From the NCBI RefSeq assembly GCF_042680125.1, contig NZ_JBHTNY010000075.1: 20,300 nt of DNA, one strand, 5' to 3'. This document shows, one piece after another, positions 1-7,251 of the stretch. The position numbers and the translations under genes were made by a program. Under the pieces are notes generated by a model. That model had not been told where the DNA came from. It did no database searches and saw only the letters and a list, made by a program, of their open reading frames with translations. Numbering within the stretch: position 1 is the first letter of the stretch; each line of letters opens with the position of its first letter. The DNA comes from Robinsoniella peoriensis (lineage in GTDB: Bacteria > Bacillota > Clostridia > Lachnospirales > Lachnospiraceae).

Positions 1-168
1 AGGATTTCGGAGCGAATGCCCGCGTGCCGCCAAAAAGTGCTCCGGGAAGGTTAGAAAATGCCAGTTCTGCGGTAAGCATTTCAAACCAATGTCCTGGTCC
101 GCCCCCTTCTCTTTCCGTACACTACCTACATCTACAAAGCGTCCTTAATCAGCGAAACCCAAATATAA
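1..168. repeat. Interspersed inverted-repeat element, right half (copy 1)
   Basis: This stretch matches the element at 1080-1330. A 31-base block is identical at 46-76 and 1204-1234. The outer arm at 111-146 is identical over 36 bases, in reverse complement, to 20238-20273 at the other end of the window. The left arm would lie before base 1. The apparent 66-codon ORF at 24-224 runs through this repeat and is not believed. It looks like a non-coding, MITE-like family; no transposase is present. Confidence 0.75.
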
Positions 169-186
169 TAATCCTGCTGGAAGTCT

Positions 187-224
187 CTATTCCAAGTAAT
201 GACTCATACGATTATTTGGAATAG
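187..224. other. AT-rich imperfect hairpin
   Basis: The arms CTATTCCAA and TTGGAATAG pair exactly, with a second inner pairing of TAAT and ATTA. The hairpin lies just outside the repeat copy at 1-168. It has no GC-rich stem and no T tract, so it is not called a terminator. Its role is unknown. Confidence 0.4.
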
Positions 225-278
225 TGATCCATAAGCCCCTTACAAACTGTTTGCTGTAGTATTAGTACAGCCTTACAC

Positions 279-319
279 AAAAAACAGGAACACCGAAACT
301 GTTAATTCGATATTCCTGT
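279..319 (-). terminator. Rho-independent terminator of the YdcF-like gene
   Basis: Read on the minus strand, ACAGGAATATCGAA pairs imperfectly with TTCGGTGTTCCTGT and is followed by a run of six T. It lies about 75 bp past the stop codon of the YdcF-like gene, the right place and direction to end that transcript. Confidence 0.7.
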
Positions 320-393
320 CCTTCTATGTTTGTGTTAGTCTGTAAATTGCAGGTCCCCTGGCCCTTCCCTAAATTCGGAGGGATAAAATAAAA

Positions 394-993
394 TTATTTG
401 TCAATCAAATCATGCATAATTTTACGGAACTGCCTGCCACAGCGCTCTACTTCTTCCAACACCTGATCAATCTTTTTTTCTTCCATAAACCAATTATTCC
501 TGTTAATTCCCCGGGTTTCAGCAGGGCATACATAAAATACCGTTTCCGGAAACATAAGCTGATAATACATCAGACACCTTCTTGCATGATATGCCTGGCA
601 GGAAATGATTGCTTTGTTTATCTGAAGCCCCAGCTTCTCTGCCAGCTTTCTACAGTAGATTGCATTCTCATAAGTAAAGGTTGCCTCTTCTTCCATATAA
701 ATTGACACTGCCGGCACGCCTGCATCCTGCAAAACTTTGCTTAGAAACTGGCTTTCCGTTTGAAAATCCATTCCACAGTAGTCTAGAGGTGAATCAACTC
801 CTGCAAACTTTCCCTTTAAAACACTGAATTTCCCGGAAACCATAATACGGTCTGCATAACCCCCTTTATATAAATCAGCTGCATGTAACGCAATTTCTCC
901 ATAACTCCCGCCGGGAATAAAAATCATATCGGACGGAACAGGATCGTTTTCTACAAAAATGAACTCTGTAATATCATCATAAAAATGCTTCAA
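394..993 (-). CDS. YdcF/SanA/ElyC-like DUF218 family protein
   Basis: A 199-residue protein with the DUF218 pattern: an early IPGGS loop, then an ADLYKGGYADRIMVSG segment, then a GVP...E stretch, and finally the E-x-x-ATFTYENA motif (around residues 103-112) that ends the family's conserved core. DUF218 proteins are mostly uncharacterised; SanA and ElyC have envelope-integrity roles in enteric bacteria. Unlike those, this one has no N-terminal membrane segment and looks cytoplasmic, as do several Firmicutes members. The start is TTG, preceded by GGAGGA at 7 bases; the nearby ATG at 997-999 hits a stop after two codons. It appears monocistronic, with its own promoter and terminator. The family call is firm; the function is unknown. 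Confidence 0.8.
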   Translation of the reverse strand: MKHFYDDITEFIFVENDPVPSDMIFIPGGSYGEIALHAADLYKGGYADRIMVSGKFSVLKGKFAGVDSPLDYCGMDFQTESQFLSKVLQDAGVPAVSIYMEEEATFTYENAIYCRKLAEKLGLQINKAIISCQAYHARRCLMYYQLMFPETVFYVCPAETRGINRNNWFMEEKKIDQVLEEVERCGRQFRKIMHDLIDK

Positions 994-1045
994 GCCATAA
1001 TCCTCCTTATCTTTCTTATCTTAATTTTCTTTCTTTTCTTCCAAT

Positions 1046-1074
1046 ATTGTAGCACTAAGTTCTCCGGATGGGAA
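1046..1074 (-). promoter_or_regulatory. Probable sigma-A promoter of the YdcF-like gene
   Basis: On the minus strand TTCCCA is followed after 17 bases by TACAAT. A TG one base before the -10 gives an extended -10 that could offset the weak -35. The predicted start leaves a leader of about 45 bases before the GGAGGA site and TTG codon. Confidence 0.45.
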
Positions 1075-1079
1075 ACATT

Positions 1080-1330
1080 TAAGTTTTGAGTTTAGCAGAT
1101 TAAAGACGCTTTCTATATAAAGGTTGTGTACGATAAGATGTAGCGCTGCAAAAGCCATCCGTATTTCACAGCGAATGACTGCCGGACGCTAAAAAGCGCT
1201 GGAGAAGGTTAGAAAATGCCAGTTCTGCGGTAAGTCTTCCACGCTCCTGTCATTGCCCACCACCTTCTCTTTCCTTACACTATCTCAGCTGCAAAGTGTC
1301 TCCTTCTTAATAGTAAACCCTTTCTAACCT
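1080..1330. repeat. Interspersed inverted-repeat element, most complete copy (copy 2)
   Basis: The left arm (about 1085-1137, with GTTTAGCAGATTAAAGACGC) and the right arm (about 1255-1322, ending in TAGTAAACCC) are related in reverse complement and both resemble the arms at 111-165 and 20218-20273. The arms are diverged from each other. Between them lies a central block shared with copy 1, identical over 31 bases (1204-1234). The total is about 240-250 bp. Long terminal inverted repeats around a short non-coding centre suggest a MITE-like or structured-RNA repeat. It fills most of the 994-1445 gap upstream of azlC. Confidence 0.7.
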
Positions 1331-1383
1331 GTGCACTCTTGAATATCGATTAGTAATCTTATTTTGACAATATAAACATTATT

Positions 1384-1412
1384 TTGACATTCGCACATTA
1401 ACGTGCTATACT
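1384..1412 (+). promoter_or_regulatory. Sigma-A promoter of azlCD
   Basis: TTGACA, a 17-base spacer and TATACT form a near-consensus promoter, followed about 30 bases later by the azlC ribosome site. The spacer holds the small palindrome GCAC-ATTAAC-GTGC. The string ATTTTGACA also occurs exactly 20 bases upstream at 1361-1369, about two helical turns away. Either could be a regulator site; this is not proven. Confidence 0.8.
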
Positions 1413-1445
1413 ATCCCAGATAAAAAGCTGGAAGGAGATATACAA

Positions 1446-2153
1446 ATGAGACGCAAAGCGCTGAAGGCAGCCTTTCCACTAACATTGCCTATTATGGCTG
1501 GCTACCTGTTTCTAGGTCTGGGATTTGGAATCCTTTTGGAAAGCAAAGGTTTTTCCTTTATCTGGGCTTTTTTTATGAGTATCATTATCTATGCCGGTTC
1601 TATGCAATATGTTGCTATTGAATTGCTTGCTGGTGGTGTTACTTTTCTTTATACGGCATTTATGACGGTAATGATTCAGATACGCCATCTGTTTTATGGA
1701 CTGTCACTGATTGATAAGTATCGTTTTGTCGGACGTAAAAAACCGTTATTGATCCATGAACTTACAGATGAAACCTATTCTCTGATCTGTTCCGCCGTTC
1801 CCCCCAAAGGAGTCAATGCAGAATGGTTTTATTTATTCATCTCTGTATTAGATCACTGCTATTGGATTATCGGCTGTACTCTGGGCGCGGTTTTGGGCTC
1901 TCTGATTGATTTTAATACAAAGGGCATAGACTTTGTCATGACTGCACTGTTTATCGTTATTTTTACGGAACAATGGCTCACAAGCAAAGATCATATTCCG
2001 GCACTGATTGGTCTGGTATGCTCTGTCATTTGCCTGATCCTGTTTGGAAGCGGTAATTTTATCATTCCATCCATGATATCCATATCTGTTCTTTTGACTG
2101 TATTTCGTAAACAATTGGAAAAGCGAGGTGACCTAAGCAATGAGAATTCCTGA
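1446..2153 (+). CDS. azlC: AzlC family branched-chain amino acid exporter, large subunit
   Basis: A 235-residue polytopic membrane protein with AzlC features: the N-terminal PLTLPIMAGYLFLGLGFGILL helix, the IIYAGSMQYVAIELL segment near residue 55, and the RHLFYGLSL motif near residue 83. AzlC with AzlD exports branched-chain amino acids and confers 4-azaleucine resistance in Bacillus subtilis, where it is an Lrp-controlled operon. The length is typical. The start is set by an excellent AAGGAG site 8 bases upstream. The 3' end overlaps azlD by 14 bases, so the two are translationally coupled. The actual substrate in this organism is inferred from the family. Confidence 0.93.
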   Translation: MRRKALKAAFPLTLPIMAGYLFLGLGFGILLESKGFSFIWAFFMSIIIYAGSMQYVAIELLAGGVTFLYTAFMTVMIQIRHLFYGLSLIDKYRFVGRKKPLLIHELTDETYSLICSAVPPKGVNAEWFYLFISVLDHCYWIIGCTLGAVLGSLIDFNTKGIDFVMTALFIVIFTEQWLTSKDHIPALIGLVCSVICLILFGSGNFIIPSMISISVLLTVFRKQLEKRGDLSNENS

Positions 2154-2475
2154 TTCACAGGCTTTTATAATGATTCTGATTATGGCTGGTGTTACCTTTT
2201 TCATCCGTGGGCTTCCTTTCCTTCTATTTCCCGGAAATAAGAAGACCCCTGCATATATCATGTATTTAGGTAAAGTTCTTCCTTTTGCAATTATCGGTAT
2301 GCTGGTTGTATATTGTTTTAAAAATGTCTCCGTTATATCAGCTCCTTTTGGTATACCGGAATTGATTGCACTGGTTGTCATCGTCTTCTTACATGTTTGG
2401 AAAAGGAATACTCTGATCAGCATTGGAGGCGGTACGCTGCTTTATATGTTTCTTGTACAGGTACTCTTCCAGTAA
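2140..2475 (+). CDS. azlD: AzlD family branched-chain amino acid exporter, small subunit
   Basis: A 111-residue hydrophobic protein with about four membrane segments and the AzlD motif TFFIRGLPFLLFPG (residues 19-32), followed by YIMYLGKVLPFAIIGMLVVY. It is the small partner of AzlC; both are needed for export in the characterised pair. Its ATG overlaps the azlC stop region, and GAGGTG lies 9 bases upstream within azlC. A strong hairpin terminator begins 25 bases after the stop, ending a two-gene operon. Confidence 0.93.
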   Translation: MRIPDSQAFIMILIMAGVTFFIRGLPFLLFPGNKKTPAYIMYLGKVLPFAIIGMLVVYCFKNVSVISAPFGIPELIALVVIVFLHVWKRNTLISIGGGTLLYMFLVQVLFQ

Positions 2476-2499
2476 ACCAAATTGCTCCAGTAAATAGAA

Positions 2500-2550
2500 A
2501 ACTGCCGGACAGTTGATCCTCAACCGCCGACAGTTATTTTTATTTTATTT
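2500..2550. terminator. Bidirectional terminator between azlD and the LiaF-like gene
   Basis: AACTGCCGG...AGTTGA pairs with TCAAC...CCGACAGTT around a 3-base loop. The plus strand then runs into ATTTTTATTTTATTT. On the minus strand the same stem is followed by TTTTCTATTT. The last three codons of the minus-strand gene (stop at 2540-2542) lie inside the plus-strand T tract. Confidence 0.85.
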
Positions 2551-3589
2551 CTAATCCTCCTAAAATACAAGTTGCCCTGATATAAATGGTAGGTGCTCCC
2601 GGCACTGGCATCAATCTGGCCTTGTTAGACACCCCGCCAAGAATAGGCGTATCATCAACCTTTACATTGACATACTCAGGCACCTTAATTTCAATACCCC
2701 CAAACAGAGACATTACATCAATTCTGACATCCGTTTCAAAAATGGCATATCTCAAATCCAGTTCCACGCCTCCAAAAACCGCATTCACTAAAGCGCCATC
2801 GAATATATCACCATTATAGTTTATATTTCTAGAAGAAAATAAAGCTGTGAAGCTTGGCATATTCTGAACTGCACCGCTCTTCTCTACGCTGTGTATTTCT
2901 GATGGATCCTGTCTTTGTCCCTGATATGACTGCTGTCCCTGAAATCCACCGGCATAATTCTGATTCCTCTGATGATTTGGAGCCTCTTGGTAATTCTGTT
3001 GGTTATAACTCTGATATGTCTGCTGCCCACGGTATTCCTGCTGTCCCTGATATTCATTTCTCTGGTCATTTCTTTCCCGGTATCCATTCTGTCCGCCGGG
3101 CGCCTGACGCCAGTTCTCATTTTGATTGTTCTGATATCCTTGTCCACTGCTATTTCCAAAGCCCGAATTTGTTCCATCATTTTCAAATTTACGATAATTG
3201 CCGCTGTTATGACCGCCGTACCAGGCTGCTCCATCACAACCGCTGCCTACCCGCTTATGTTCCTGATAACCGATTCTCTGATGCTTTACCAGATATCCTG
3301 CACCGGCTACCACAAGAATCGTTGGCCAGATTAGACGCCCGGCCATGCCCCAGCTAAGCAGATTCCATGAACTTAGCAAAAAGAAGATGCCAATACACAG
3401 CCCTATCACATTTGATGACCTGGGTTTATGTTCAATCAAACTCAAAAAAGAAGGAATAATAATAAACATTGTCCACCATCCGTTAAAAAACAGAGAAAAA
3501 TTCAAAATTCCCAACATATTTCCTGCAATCCCTAACCCCAGAACCAACCAGAAAATTCCCCACAATATACTCGATATACGTTTACGCAT
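2540..3589 (-). CDS. LiaF-like membrane protein with Q/N-rich linker
   Basis: A 349-residue protein in three parts. Residues 1-105 hold about four membrane helices of the LiaI/LiaF type, with IIPSFLSLIEHKPRSSN between helices 2 and 3. Residues 106-235 are a disordered linker very rich in Q, N, G and Y, with recurring YQGQQ-like units. Residues 236-349 are a LiaF C-terminal-like beta domain with recurring strands FGGVELDL, LFGGIEIKVP, ILGGVSNKA and ILGGLEIK. LiaF proteins restrain envelope-stress two-component systems such as LiaRS in Firmicutes. No kinase or regulator gene is nearby, so control of a LiaRS system is not shown. The start has AAGGTG 8 bases upstream. The gene is divergent from the metal ATPase. 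Confidence 0.8.
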   Translation of the reverse strand: MRKRISSILWGIFWLVLGLGIAGNMLGILNFSLFFNGWWTMFIIIPSFLSLIEHKPRSSNVIGLCIGIFFLLSSWNLLSWGMAGRLIWPTILVVAGAGYLVKHQRIGYQEHKRVGSGCDGAAWYGGHNSGNYRKFENDGTNSGFGNSSGQGYQNNQNENWRQAPGGQNGYRERNDQRNEYQGQQEYRGQQTYQSYNQQNYQEAPNHQRNQNYAGGFQGQQSYQGQRQDPSEIHSVEKSGAVQNMPSFTALFSSRNINYNGDIFDGALVNAVFGGVELDLRYAIFETDVRIDVMSLFGGIEIKVPEYVNVKVDDTPILGGVSNKARLMPVPGAPTIYIRATCILGGLEIK

Positions 3590-3636
3590 TATACATCACC
3601 TTAATTCCCCTCTGCCTTTTAATCCGGCTTATCATA

Positions 3637-3658
3637 AAAATGAAACATACTTCATTTT
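3637..3658. promoter_or_regulatory. Palindrome upstream of the LiaF-like gene
   Basis: AAAATGAA and TTCATTTT form a perfect 8-base inverted repeat around a 6-base spacer, about 48 bp upstream of the LiaF-like start codon. It could be an operator or a leader hairpin. No regulator can be assigned. Confidence 0.4.
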
Positions 3659-3723
3659 ACTTATATGAATACGACTACTTTATTTCTTACCTTATAGTAT
3701 AAACGTTTCTCCTAAAAAACACC

Positions 3724-3739
3724 AGTGACTTTTGTCACA
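3724..3739. promoter_or_regulatory. CRP/FNR-like palindrome
   Basis: AGTGA-CTTTTG-TCACA fits the TGTGA-N6-TCACA pattern bound by CRP/FNR family regulators except for the first base. It lies in the divergent region, 34 bp upstream of the ATPase -35 and about 135 bp upstream of the LiaF-like start. The match is seen in the sequence; binding is inference. Confidence 0.4.
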
Positions 3740-3772
3740 TTTATAAATTTTTATGATAATAATAATTTTGTA

Positions 3773-3801
3773 TTGACATTTTCCTAAAGATATGATTATA
3801 T
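3773..3801 (+). promoter_or_regulatory. Sigma-A promoter of the metal ATPase gene
   Basis: TTGACA, a 17-base spacer and TTATAT. The predicted start point near 3808 lies inside the operator at 3803-3828, so a bound repressor would block initiation. Confidence 0.75.
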
Positions 3802-3802
3802 T

Positions 3803-3828
3803 AACATATGAATAGTTGTTCATGTGTT
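3803..3828 (+). promoter_or_regulatory. SmtB/CadC/CzrA-type 12-2-12 operator
   Basis: The left half ACATATGAATA and right half TGTTCATGTGT are imperfect inverted repeats separated by GT, with a flanking A/T pair extending each arm to 12. This is the standard layout for ArsR/SmtB zinc and cadmium sensors, whose half-sites resemble ATATGAACA. It covers the predicted transcription start of the ATPase and is the expected target of the sensor encoded at 7252-7608. Confidence 0.75.
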
Positions 3829-3860
3829 TCAAGTAAAAATCAAATCAGGAGGTACCTGTT

Positions 3861-6800
3861 ATGAAAGATCATAAAACAGAACAAGGAAGCAATAAATCTT
3901 TAAACTCCAGTGCTGTGCAGGAACATCATCATGATGAGCATTGCGGATGCGGTCATTCCCATGCGGATCATGCGCAACAGCACGAAGATCACTCACATAT
4001 TCACAAGGAATGTTCCTGTGGATGCGGTCATGAGCATGACAACCAGAACCACGAGGAACATCATCATTCTCACGAAGAATGTACCTGCGGCTGTGATCAN
4101 NNNNNNNNNNNNNNNNNNNNNNNNNNNNNNNNNNNNNNNNNNNNNNNNNNNNNNNNNNNNNNNNNNNNNNNNNNNNNNNNNNNNNNNNNNNNNNNATCAT
4201 GAGCATGACGGTCACGAGCATAATGACCAGAATCATGAGGAAAAACATCATTCTCACGAAGAATGTACCTGCGGCTGTGATCATGAGCATGACGGTCACG
4301 AGCATAATGACCAGAATCATGAGGAAAAACATCATTCTCACGAAGAATGTACCTGCGGATGTGATCATGAGCATGACGATCACGTGCATGACAACCAGGA
4401 TCATGAGGAACATCATCGTTCTCACCCAGAATGTGCCTGCGGCTGCGACCATAGTCATGAAGATGATGCAGCAAATGCAGAATCATTTTCCGGGTCCCAT
4501 ACGCATTTTGAATGCCTGCATATTCAGACTCCCGGTCATCCTGAAGACTGTACATGTGAGTTGTGCAATCCACATGTAGAATATTGTGATGTCTGCGGAG
4601 AAAGCCTTTCTAAATGTACTTGCAGAATGCCGGACGAAAATAATATTAAAAAGGTTTATCTGCTGGAAAATCTGGGCTGTGCTAATTGTGCCGCAAAGAT
4701 GGAACGTAAAATCAAAGATCTCCCGGATGTGTCTTATGCAGCAATTGCTTTCGCAACAAAACAATTAAGGGTATCTGCACCAAACCCCGATGCTCTCCTT
4801 CCCAGGATGCAGGAAATCTGTGCTTCTATCGAACCGGATGTAAAAATCGTCCCAAGAGGCGGCAAAACTCCAGGTATCCAGGTGACAAATACTTATACCA
4901 TCGAAGAATTGGACTGTGCCAACTGTGCAGCCAAAATTGAACGTATGATCAACAATCTTCCGGAGGTAACCAGCGCTACCGTTACTTATGCGACAAAGCA
5001 GCTTCGTATAACTGCAAAGGATCCGGATAAATTAATTCCGGAAATACAAAAAATAGCAAAATCCATTGAGCCAGACGTTGTAATTAAGGCAAGAGATACC
5101 TCACCGAAAGGCAGAGATATTCTTTCCAAGAAAGTAACTGATCTGCCTAAAAGAACTGTTTTCTTTCATGAGCACCGCTCCATAATCGAAATTATTGTTG
5201 GCGCACTTCTCTTAATTGCTGCTAAAGTAATGGAGTCCAAAAATATTGGACCAACACCCGTTTTTATCGTCTATGCCATTTCTTATCTCGTTCTGGGCTG
5301 GAAAATTGTGTGGACTGCGATAAAGAACATTACCAAAGGCCATGTATTTGATGAAAACTTCCTGATGAGTATTGCAACAATTGGCGCATTTGTTATCAGT
5401 GACTATGCGGAAGCGATTGGCGTTATGCTCTTCTACCGGGTAGGCGAATATTTTGAAGACCGCGCCGTAGAAAAAAGCCGCAGTCAGATCATGGATGCCG
5501 TAGATATGAGACCGGAAGTAGTAAATCTTGCTATCGGAGATGAAGTGCAGGTTATTCCTGCCGGTGATGCTCAGGTTGGCGACATTCTGGTTGTACGTCC
5601 CGGTGACCGTATTCCATTGGACGGGGTTATTATAGAAGGGGAAAGCCGTATTGATACTTCACCGGTAACCGGAGAACCGGTACCTGTAAAAGCAGGCTAT
5701 GGAGATGAAGTAACATCCGGATGTATGAATACCTCAGGACTGATAAAAATCCGTGTTGAAAAAGTTCTGGAGGATTCCATGGTAACCAGAATTCTGGATT
5801 CCGTAGAAAATGCCGCTGCAAGCAAGCCTAAAATCGATCGCTTTATCACGCGATTTGCCCGAATTTATACACCATTTGTTGTGGCTCTTGCTGTCTGCAC
5901 TGCTATTATTCCATCCCTGATTACAGGTGACTGGAATCACTGGATCTACACAGCACTTACCTTCCTGGTAATCAGCTGCCCCTGTGCTCTTGTGCTCAGC
6001 GTACCATTGGCATTTTTCTCCGGTATTGGCGCGGGTTCCAAACGAGGTATCCTATTCAAAGGCGGCGTTTCACTGGAAGCATTAAAAGATGTTACTACCG
6101 TTATTATGGATAAAACGGGAACCATAACAGAAGGAAACTTCCAGGTACAGCATGCCGTTCCTGCCAATGGATTTACTTCACAGGAAATCCTGAAACTTGC
6201 TGCTATATGTGAACTGGATTCCACACATCCAATCGGAACAAGTATTGTAAGCGAAGCCAGAAATAAAAAACTGGAACTGAACCGCCCCGCATCTGTAGAA
6301 GAGTTAGCCGGTAAAGGAATCCACGCCGTAATCAATGGCAGAGATATCCTCTGCGGCAATCAGAAATTGATGGATGCATATCAGGTTTCCCTGAAAAATT
6401 TTCAAAAAGACAGCTTTGGTACAGAAGTACTCATTGCCGTGAACGGAACCTATGCAGGCCATATCGTAATTTCTGATACGGTAAAAGCAGATGCCGCACC
6501 TGCAATTAAGAGATTAAAATCTCTGGGTATCACAACAGCCATGTTAACAGGTGATGCTTTAGACAGCGCTAATGCTGTTGCAAAAGAAACCGGTATCGAT
6601 GAAGTCCATGCAAAACTTCTTCCTCAGGAAAAACTAACAGAGCTGCAGAAAATCAGAGATGCACACGGACGTGTCATGTTTGTCGGTGATGGCATTAACG
6701 ATGCACCGGTACTGGCTGGTGCTGATGTTGGAGCTGCTATGGGAAGCGGCGCTGACGCTGCTATTGAAGCAGCGGATGTTGTATTTATGAATTCCAGCGT

Positions 6801-7008
6801 TACTGCTATCCCGGATGCTATTGCAATTGCACGTTCCACCGGTCTGATTTCCAGACAAAACGTTATTTTTGCCCTGGTAATTAAAATACTTGTTATGATC
6901 CTTGGGCTCATGGGATTTGCTTCTATGTGGATGGCTGTATTCGCAGACAGCGGTGTAGCTATGCTGTGTGTTCTGAACTCTGTAAGAATTCTTTATAAGA
7001 AGAAATAG
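3861..7008 (+). CDS. cadA: P1B-type Zn/Cd/Pb-exporting ATPase with repeat-expanded His-rich N-terminus
   Basis: The start is ATG 3861 with AGGAGGT 7 bases upstream. The protein opens with a His/Glu/Cys-rich region containing tandem 28-residue units (DHEH...ECTCGC), then a Cys cluster at 4549-4626 (CTCELC...CDVC...CTC). Two HMA domains follow (GCANCAAK near 4674, DCANCAAK near 4911), then the ATPase core: TGEP, the CPC ion-binding motif in membrane helix 6, phosphorylation motif DKTGT, HP locus HPIG, MLTGD and GDGINDAP. The last helix has DSGVAMLCVLNS, with the Asp typical of the ZntA/CadA group, so Zn2+, Cd2+ or Pb2+ export is expected rather than copper. The N run at 4100-4195 puts the two sides in different frames. 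The gap lies in a tandem repeat and its length is unreliable, so I treat the gene as intact. About 1,050 residues is long for the family, where 700-800 is usual. Confidence 0.92.
4026..4446 (+). repeat. 84-bp in-frame tandem repeat encoding His/Cys-rich units
   Basis: After the gap there are three consecutive 84-base units (4195-4278, 4279-4362, 4363-4446). The first two are nearly identical and the third is diverged. Before the gap a shorter 69-base unit (4026-4094) encodes the same ending, ECTCGC. Each unit carries about eight His and a CxCxC ending. The unit length is a multiple of three, so copy number can change without breaking the gene. At least one more copy, possibly truncated or multiple, lies in the gap. 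Confidence 0.9.
4100..4195. other. Assembly gap (96 N)
   Basis: This is a run of undetermined bases inside the tandem repeat. The repeat phase (GAT codon) is at 4095 before it and 4195 after it, a distance of 100. That is neither a multiple of 84 nor of 3, so the N count is not the true length. Confidence 0.95.
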
Positions 7009-7061
7009 CATCACGGAATAATAATGCATTCACCGGCAGCATGTCTCGACAAAGAATTACA

Positions 7062-7090
7062 TTGACAAAAAACAGGATTTTCTTTAAACT
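7062..7090 (+). promoter_or_regulatory. Sigma-A promoter of the ArsR-family sensor
   Basis: TTGACA, 17 bases, TAAACT. It would give the sensor its own transcript with a leader of about 155 bases. No 12-2-12 operator like the one at 3803-3828 is visible around it, which suggests the sensor may not repress itself. Confidence 0.65.
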
Positions 7091-7122
7091 ATGTATTAGA
7101 GGAAATTCTGTTTTTATATTTT
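7069..7122 (+). terminator. Possible AT-rich terminator of the ATPase gene
   Basis: AAAACAGGATTTTC (7069-7082) pairs imperfectly with GAAATTCTGTTTT (7102-7114), followed by TTTTATATTTT. The stem is AT-rich and the loop is 19 bases, so termination may be weak. The right arm can instead pair with CAGAATT at 7123-7129. The -10 of the sensor promoter lies in the loop. Confidence 0.4.
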
Positions 7123-7251
7123 CAGAATTCAGATAACGTCATGTAATCTTTAATTGCATGAAATAAAATAAGTAATACGGGCATATTAAGAAGAGAATAT
7201 CTTTTCTATCTGTCTGTGTGTGCGTATCCAGACGTACGAATGGAGGAAATT

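Noticed and set aside
24..224. 66-codon ORF on plus at the window start
   Set aside because: It runs through the interspersed repeat and its flank, has no ribosome site, and the copy at 1160-1330 does not keep the frame.
2854..3357. 167-codon and other overlapping ORFs on both strands in the LiaF-like gene
   Set aside because: They are shadows of the Q/N-rich linker, with no ribosome sites and no recognisable domain.
3910..4100. Start of the ATPase at ATG 3910 in the downstream frame
   Set aside because: That frame gives non-repetitive, Met/Ile-rich sequence before the gap, while the frame from 3861 gives the same His-rich repeat as after the gap and has the AGGAGGT site.
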